Assembly: GCF_012163135.1 (NCBI RefSeq)
Contig: NZ_JAAVUP010000001.1
Coordinates: 930,001-994,000, forward strand
Reading direction: 5' to 3'
DNA: 64,000 nt
Source of the DNA: Neoroseomonas oryzicola
Lineage (GTDB): Bacteria; Pseudomonadota; Alphaproteobacteria; Acetobacterales; Acetobacteraceae
In this document: positions 60,658 to 64,000 of the stretch, piece by piece
Numbering within the stretch: position 1 is the first letter of the stretch
Layout of the letters: each line of letters starts with the position of its first letter
Program-made: the position numbers and the translations under genes
The notes under the pieces: model-generated
Database searches by the model: none
Told to the model about the DNA's origin: nothing
The model's input: the letters and a program-made list of their open reading frames with translations, nothing else

Positions 60658-61419
60658 TTGCCCTTCGTCACCGATCCCTGGTTCTACGCCCTCGCCATAC
60701 CTGCCGTGCTCCTGACGGGCATCAGCAAGGGCGGCTTCGCCTCGGGCGCGGGCAACCTGCTGGTGCCGCTCATGGCGCTGACGGTGCCTGCGCCGGTCGC
60801 CGCCGGCATCGCCCTGCCGTTGCTTTGCGCGATGGACGTCTCGGGCGTGAAGGCCTGGTGGGGCAAGTGGGACCAGCGGGAGATGCGCGTGCTGATTCCC
60901 GGCGCGCTCGCCGGCATCCTGATCGGCGCCCTGACTTTCCGCTACATGTCCGACCGGGCCATCCTGTCGATGGTGGGGCTGACCACGCTGGTCTTCCTCG
61001 GGCGCACGCTGTGGCTGTCGCGCCACCGCCAGCCGCCGCCGGCGGCGCCGCATGATCCGGTGAAGGGCGGGCTCTGCGCCGCGGCCTCCGGCTTCACCAG
61101 CACCATCGCCCATGCGGGATCGCCGCCGCTCGCGATCTACCTGTATCCCCGCCGGCTCGACCGGCAGGTGATGGCGGCGACGACCGTCGTCTTCTTCGGG
61201 GTGATGAACTACGTGAAGCTCGTCCCCTATTTCTTCCTGGGCAACCTCTCGGCGGGGAACCTCGCGACCAGCGCCGTGCTCCTCCCGCTCGCGCCCGTGG
61301 GCGTCTATCTTGGCATCTGGATGCAGAAGCACGTGCCCGACGCGGTCTTCTACCGGGTGCTCTACGTCCTGCTGGCCGTGACGGGCGTGAAGCTGACCTG
61401 GGACGGAGTGTTCGGATGA
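60658..61419 (+). CDS. TauE/SafE-family exporter-like protein (second)
   Basis: A 253-residue membrane protein with about seven to eight helices. 'PAVLLTGISKGGFASGAGNL', 'LLCAMDVSGVKAWWGKWDQR' and 'STIAHAGSPPLAIYLYPRRL' are the motifs of another branch of TauE/SafE, distinct from its divergent neighbour, which has GGG loops. The start is TTG 60658 without a strong ribosome binding site; no better start is in frame. Its stop overlaps the racemase ATG (ATGA), so the two are coupled. Confidence 0.87.
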   Translation: MPFVTDPWFYALAIPAVLLTGISKGGFASGAGNLLVPLMALTVPAPVAAGIALPLLCAMDVSGVKAWWGKWDQREMRVLIPGALAGILIGALTFRYMSDRAILSMVGLTTLVFLGRTLWLSRHRQPPPAAPHDPVKGGLCAAASGFTSTIAHAGSPPLAIYLYPRRLDRQVMAATTVVFFGVMNYVKLVPYFFLGNLSAGNLATSAVLLPLAPVGVYLGIWMQKHVPDAVFYRVLYVLLAVTGVKLTWDGVFG

Positions 61420-62123
61420 GCGATGCCCGGATCCTCGGCGTGCTGGGCGGCATGGGGCCGCTCGCCGGGGCCACCTTCATGCAGCGCCTGACGCTGCTCA
61501 CCCCCGCGTCGCGGGACCAGGACCACATCCCCTCGATCCTGTGGTCCGACCCGCGCGTACCGGATCGCACCGCGGCGCGCATCGCCGGCGGCGAGGACCC
61601 CCTACCCTGGCTGCTGCGCGGCATCCGTGGCCTCGAGGCCTCGGGCTGCGGCGCCATCGCGATCCCCTGCAACACCGCTCATGGCTGGTTCGAGCCGATG
61701 CAGGAGGCGACCCGCCTGCCCATCCTGCACATCGTCCATGCCGCGGCGGACGAGCTCCTGCGCCTTGGCCTGGCCGGCGGCACGGTCGGGCTGATGGCGA
61801 CCAAGGGCACGCTCGCGATGCGGCTGTACCAGCCGCGGCTCGAGGCACGCGGCTTCGACTGCCTGGTCCCGACCGAGGAGGAGATGGACCGCATCGTCAT
61901 GCCGTCGATCGACCTCGTGAAGGCGAACCGGATATCGGAATCCTACGCCCCGCTCGCCGAGATCGCCCGCCGGCTGATCACGCGCGGTGCGAAGGCCGTG
62001 GTGCTGGGCTGCACCGAGATCCCGCTGGGCATCGCGGCGGGTCCGGCGCTGCCCTTCCCCGTCGCCGACACCATCGACGCGCTGGCGCGCGCCTCGATCG
62101 CTTGGGCGAAGCCGGCGGGCTGA
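61416..62123 (+). CDS. Aspartate/glutamate racemase family protein
   Basis: A 235-residue racemase-like enzyme. The two catalytic cysteines are in 'GAIAIPCNTAHGWFEPMQEA' (about residue 84) and 'AVVLGCTEIPLGIAAG' (about residue 198). The N-terminal 'ILGVLGGMGPLAGATFMQRL' is the classical Asp-racemase opening. The size fits YgeA/aspartate racemases rather than MurI. The amino acid is unknown. Coupling to an exporter gene by a 4-nt overlap suggests a shared function, such as making and exporting a D-amino acid or a related acid, but this is conjecture. Confidence 0.9.
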   Translation: MSDARILGVLGGMGPLAGATFMQRLTLLTPASRDQDHIPSILWSDPRVPDRTAARIAGGEDPLPWLLRGIRGLEASGCGAIAIPCNTAHGWFEPMQEATRLPILHIVHAAADELLRLGLAGGTVGLMATKGTLAMRLYQPRLEARGFDCLVPTEEEMDRIVMPSIDLVKANRISESYAPLAEIARRLITRGAKAVVLGCTEIPLGIAAGPALPFPVADTIDALARASIAWAKPAG

Positions 62124-62132
62124 CAGAGCGCC

Positions 62133-62477
62133 TCAGCGCATGGCGCGCTGGGCGTGCTCCATCTCGCGCTGCAGGAAGAAGTTCAGCACCGTGCGCAGCG
62201 TTGCGATGGCGGCGAGCTTGCCGATCTCGTCCCAATCCGGCGCGATGGCGGTGCGCAGGATGTCGGCGGCGAGCGCGAATTCGAGCGCGAGCATCAGCCA
62301 GCGCGCAAGGCGCAGCCGCACCGCGTCGCTCATCGGCGTCGCCTCCCCGTCCCCGGAGAAGAAGGCACGCAGGAAGCCGACCACGGCCTGGGCGACGGCA
62401 AGGGCCACGACGAGGACCGCCGCGGCCTCCACGGCCACGGCGACCCATTCCGTCCAGAGCTTGATCAGGTCGTGCAT
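62133..62477 (-). CDS. DUF1622 family membrane protein
   Basis: A 114-residue protein with two or three hydrophobic helices: 'WVAVAVEAAAVLVVALAVAQ' and 'ARWLMLALEFALAADILRTA'. The end 'PDWDEIGKLAAIATLRTVLN' and 'FFLQREMEHAQR' are the DUF1622 signature. Its function is unknown. It is convergent with the racemase gene, 9 bp apart. ATG 62477 is the natural start. Confidence 0.85.
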   Translation of the reverse strand: MHDLIKLWTEWVAVAVEAAAVLVVALAVAQAVVGFLRAFFSGDGEATPMSDAVRLRLARWLMLALEFALAADILRTAIAPDWDEIGKLAAIATLRTVLNFFLQREMEHAQRAMR

Positions 62478-62532
62478 GCAGCGAGGCTAAGGCAGCCGCG
62501 GCGGCGGTGCCAACGCGGCACGCCGCGCCCGC

Positions 62533-63204
62533 CTACATGTTCTGGCGGGTGATGAAGGCCATGGCGACGTTGTCGCGGAAGGCCGCCCGCTCGACCGCCT
62601 TCATGAAGGCGGCGCTGGTATGCGCGTTCAGGATGTTCATCCCGACATGCGGCAGGGTGATCAACGGCCCGATGTGGTTGCCGGGCGCGCGGCTCACCGG
62701 GTCCCAGTTGACCCGGAAGTTGACGCCCTTCTTGAACCGCGCGGCGGCGCGGTTGTGCGCGAGGGCGCGACCCGCCGGCGGCGCGTTGTAGGTGATGAAG
62801 GGCATGTCGCACATCACGCCGACCACCTGCGCGAGGAAGCCGCCGAGGGAATGCCCGGTCACCATGATGAAGGCGCGCGGATAGGCACGCTGCAGGCCCT
62901 GCGCGTACTGGATGCAATCATGCGCCCGGTCCACCTCGGTGTTCATGCCGATCTGGACGTCGTCGACCTTCCAGTCCTTGGCCCCCTTGGACCCGCGGAA
63001 GCTCAGCACGTACTGGTCGGGGCCGCCCTCGAACTTGTAGAAGCCGGCCGAGCCGCCGCCGGCGTCGCCGTCCTTGTTCCAGCCGAGGCGATCGTCGTTC
63101 TTCGGGTCGAAGAAGCCGCCGAGCTGCGTGCCGCCGTCGAAATCGTTGTTCTTGTAGATGGCCTTGGCGGCTGCCGCCGTGTGCCAGACGGTGATGTACG
63201 CCAT
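62533..63204 (-). CDS. Class 3 lipase-like serine hydrolase
   Basis: A 223-residue protein with the lipase-3 pattern. 'YVLSFRGSKGAKDWKVDDVQ' matches the FRGT/FRGS substrate loop, and the nucleophile is Ser119 in 'MVTGHSLGGFLAQVVG'. An Asp in 'VNWDPVSRAPGNHIGP' and a His in 'HIGPLITL' or 'NILNAHTSAAF' complete the likely triad. No signal peptide is seen. Some small class 3 lipase-like proteins act as type VI secretion effectors, but there is no secretion gene nearby, so I call it only lipase-like. Confidence 0.8.
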   Translation of the reverse strand: MAYITVWHTAAAAKAIYKNNDFDGGTQLGGFFDPKNDDRLGWNKDGDAGGGSAGFYKFEGGPDQYVLSFRGSKGAKDWKVDDVQIGMNTEVDRAHDCIQYAQGLQRAYPRAFIMVTGHSLGGFLAQVVGVMCDMPFITYNAPPAGRALAHNRAAARFKKGVNFRVNWDPVSRAPGNHIGPLITLPHVGMNILNAHTSAAFMKAVERAAFRDNVAMAFITRQNM

Positions 63205-63357
63205 GTCGCCCCCTGATCCGCGTCAGGCCCACCCCGATGCATGCATGAGGCTATGTTGCGGCGCCGAACCTGTCGAGGCGAGGCGGGCACGCGCCATGAA
63301 GCGCTTCACATCAAGTTGCGGCGAGGATCGCGCCGCGGCCCGGCGGCAGCCGGCGCC

Positions 63358-63597
63358 TCAGTCGCAGAGGCAGCCGTCCGTCGGCCCGGTCTCGCCGCGC
63401 ACGATGTGATGGTCGATCCACTCGGCCACCAGGCGGCGCGCCTCGTTCACCGAGGATTCCGGGTGGTGGATGCGATACAGCGCCGTGCAGGCGCCGAAGG
63501 CGCTGAAGTCGCCCGAGCCCTGCTCGCGCAGTTCCCGGTAGGCCGTCACCACCGCCCGTTCGCAACGCCGGGCGATATGGCTGAAGTCGCGGCCCAT
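63358..63597 (-). CDS. Small cytoplasmic protein, 79 aa, function unknown
   Basis: A 79-residue protein with a helical, Arg-rich N-terminus ('FSHIARRCERAVVTAYRELR'), 'YRIHHPESSVNEARRLVAEW' and a C-terminus ending 'TGPTDGCLCD' with a CLC pair. Cys12, Cys37, Cys76 and Cys78 could bind a metal, but this is speculative. GGAGG lies 8 nt before ATG 63597. Two palindromes and a promoter-like pair lie upstream. I do not recognise the family. Confidence 0.6.
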   Translation of the reverse strand: MGRDFSHIARRCERAVVTAYRELREQGSGDFSAFGACTALYRIHHPESSVNEARRLVAEWIDHHIVRGETGPTDGCLCD

Positions 63598-63619
63598 GGC
63601 CCAACCCTCCGACAGGTCA

Positions 63620-63675
63620 GTTGCGAATCACTCGCAACACTTGAGCAGAGTAGCGACACCTGAACGGGCGTTCAA
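63620..63675 (-). promoter_or_regulatory. Promoter with two palindromes before the 79-aa gene
   Basis: On the reverse strand TTGAAC (63675-63670), a 17-bp spacer and TACTCT (63652-63647) form a promoter candidate. Palindrome A, TGAACG-GG-CGTTCA (63661-63674), overlaps the -35. Palindrome B, GTTGCGA-ATCAC-TCGCAAC (63620-63638), lies near the expected transcription start. B loosely resembles iron-regulator (Fur-like) boxes, by eye only. Such a layout suggests repression by one or two regulators. Confidence 0.5.
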
Positions 63676-63734
63676 GTGACGGGGCCGTCATGGGCCCCGC
63701 CCGTCCTTGCAGTGCCGGCCTGCGCGCGGCGGGG

Positions 63735-64000
63735 TCAGCCCGCCGCGACGGCCTCGGCGATCGCCTTGCCCACGTCGACCGTGCCGGCCTGCCCGCCCAT
63801 GTCGCGGGTGCGCGGGCCGCCTTCGGCCAGCAGCCGTTCGATGGTGGCGACGATGCAGTCCGCCGCCTCCTTCTCGCCGAGGTGCTCGAGCATCATCGCC
63901 CCGGACCAGATCTGCCCGATCGGGTTCGCGATCCACTTGCCCGCGATGTCCGGCGCCGAGCCGTGCACCGGCTCGAACATCGAGGGGAAGGTCTTCTCCG
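63735..64000 (-). CDS. Isocitrate/isopropylmalate dehydrogenase family protein, C-terminal part
   Basis: Only about the last 87 codons are present; the gene continues beyond the right edge. '[20 protein letters not shown]' and '[20 protein letters not shown]' are the conserved C-terminal block of the isopropylmalate/isocitrate/tartrate dehydrogenase family. The [18 protein letters not shown] variant is like tartrate dehydrogenase/D-malate dehydrogenase (TtuC/DmlA) rather than LeuB, where 'GK.IANP.A.ILS' is usual. These enzymes oxidise and decarboxylate a 2-hydroxy acid with NAD. The stop is at 63735. Confidence 0.85.
   Translation of the reverse strand, partial: EKTFPSMFEPVHGSAPDIAGKWIANPIGQIWSGAMMLEHLGEKEAADCIVATIERLLAEGGPRTRDMGGQAGTVDVGKAIAEAVAAG

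Noticed and set aside
62533-63204. A type VI secretion lipase effector
   Set aside because: The fold fits class 3 lipases, but there are no VgrG, Hcp, PAAR or immunity-like genes nearby.

Overview
The window is 64 kb of very GC-rich chromosomal DNA with almost continuous coding and short intergenic gaps. I see no rRNA or tRNA gene, insertion sequence, phage gene or CRISPR array. The gene content fits an alphaproteobacterium, most likely an Acetobacteraceae/Roseomonas-like organism. Pointers are a SUF-only Fe-S operon headed by an Rrf2 regulator, two orphan tripartite-tricarboxylate (Bug) receptors, many acyl-CoA enzymes, and GTG/TTG starts coupled by 4-nt overlaps. The family assignment is an inference; no phylogenetic marker was aligned.

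Layout. 1-15 kb: 5' part of a class V aminotransferase-like gene, an XRE-type regulator, an NCS2 purine permease, a divergent HxlR regulator/acyl-CoA dehydrogenase pair, parE (behind a cluster of strong inverted repeats), an SH3 lipoprotein, an MFS exporter, a DUF817 membrane protein, a PH-domain protein divergent from an ATP-grasp gene coupled to a Bug receptor, a DUF1254 protein and an alpha/beta hydrolase. 15-23.6 kb: DEAD-box RNA helicase, gcdH, a DUF2721 protein coupled to an Fe-S RNA methyltransferase, an FkbM-type methyltransferase and two tandem secreted metallo-beta-lactamase-fold proteins. 23.6-28 kb: a repeat-bearing gap, then a TetR/HlyD/ABC efflux operon and an ABM-fold protein. 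28-34.4 kb: complete SUF operon rrf2-sufB-C-D-S-U-T-A. 34.5-39.7 kb: alpha/beta hydrolase facing a tight operon of a NitT/TauT-type ABC importer, cyclopropane fatty acid synthase and a GNAT enzyme. 39.8-45.4 kb: an SDR, a secreted protein, ADP-forming acyl-CoA synthetase, ASCH, nitroreductase and NUDIX genes in one direction. 45.5-50.4 kb: a polar amino acid ABC importer interrupted by an antisense MORN-like gene, then a second Bug receptor. 50.4-64 kb: small lipoprotein, DUF3237, rhodanese, TetR plus RND efflux pair, acyl-CoA synthetase, GT87, divergent TauE/SafE pair, Asp/Glu racemase, DUF1622, class 3 lipase-like protein, a small protein behind two promoter palindromes, and the 3' end of an isopropylmalate/tartrate dehydrogenase-type gene.

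Function. Most genes serve nutrient uptake (purines, amino acids, sulfonate/nitrate-type compounds, organic acids), acyl-CoA catabolism, export of toxic compounds, and Fe-S cluster assembly. I did not find a clear new multi-gene system. The most unusual signals are regulatory or structural DNA: twin palindromes 40 bp apart before the ATP-grasp gene, a 215-bp cluster of five inverted repeats before parE, an antisense gene inside an ABC operon, and promoter palindromes before the 79-residue protein.
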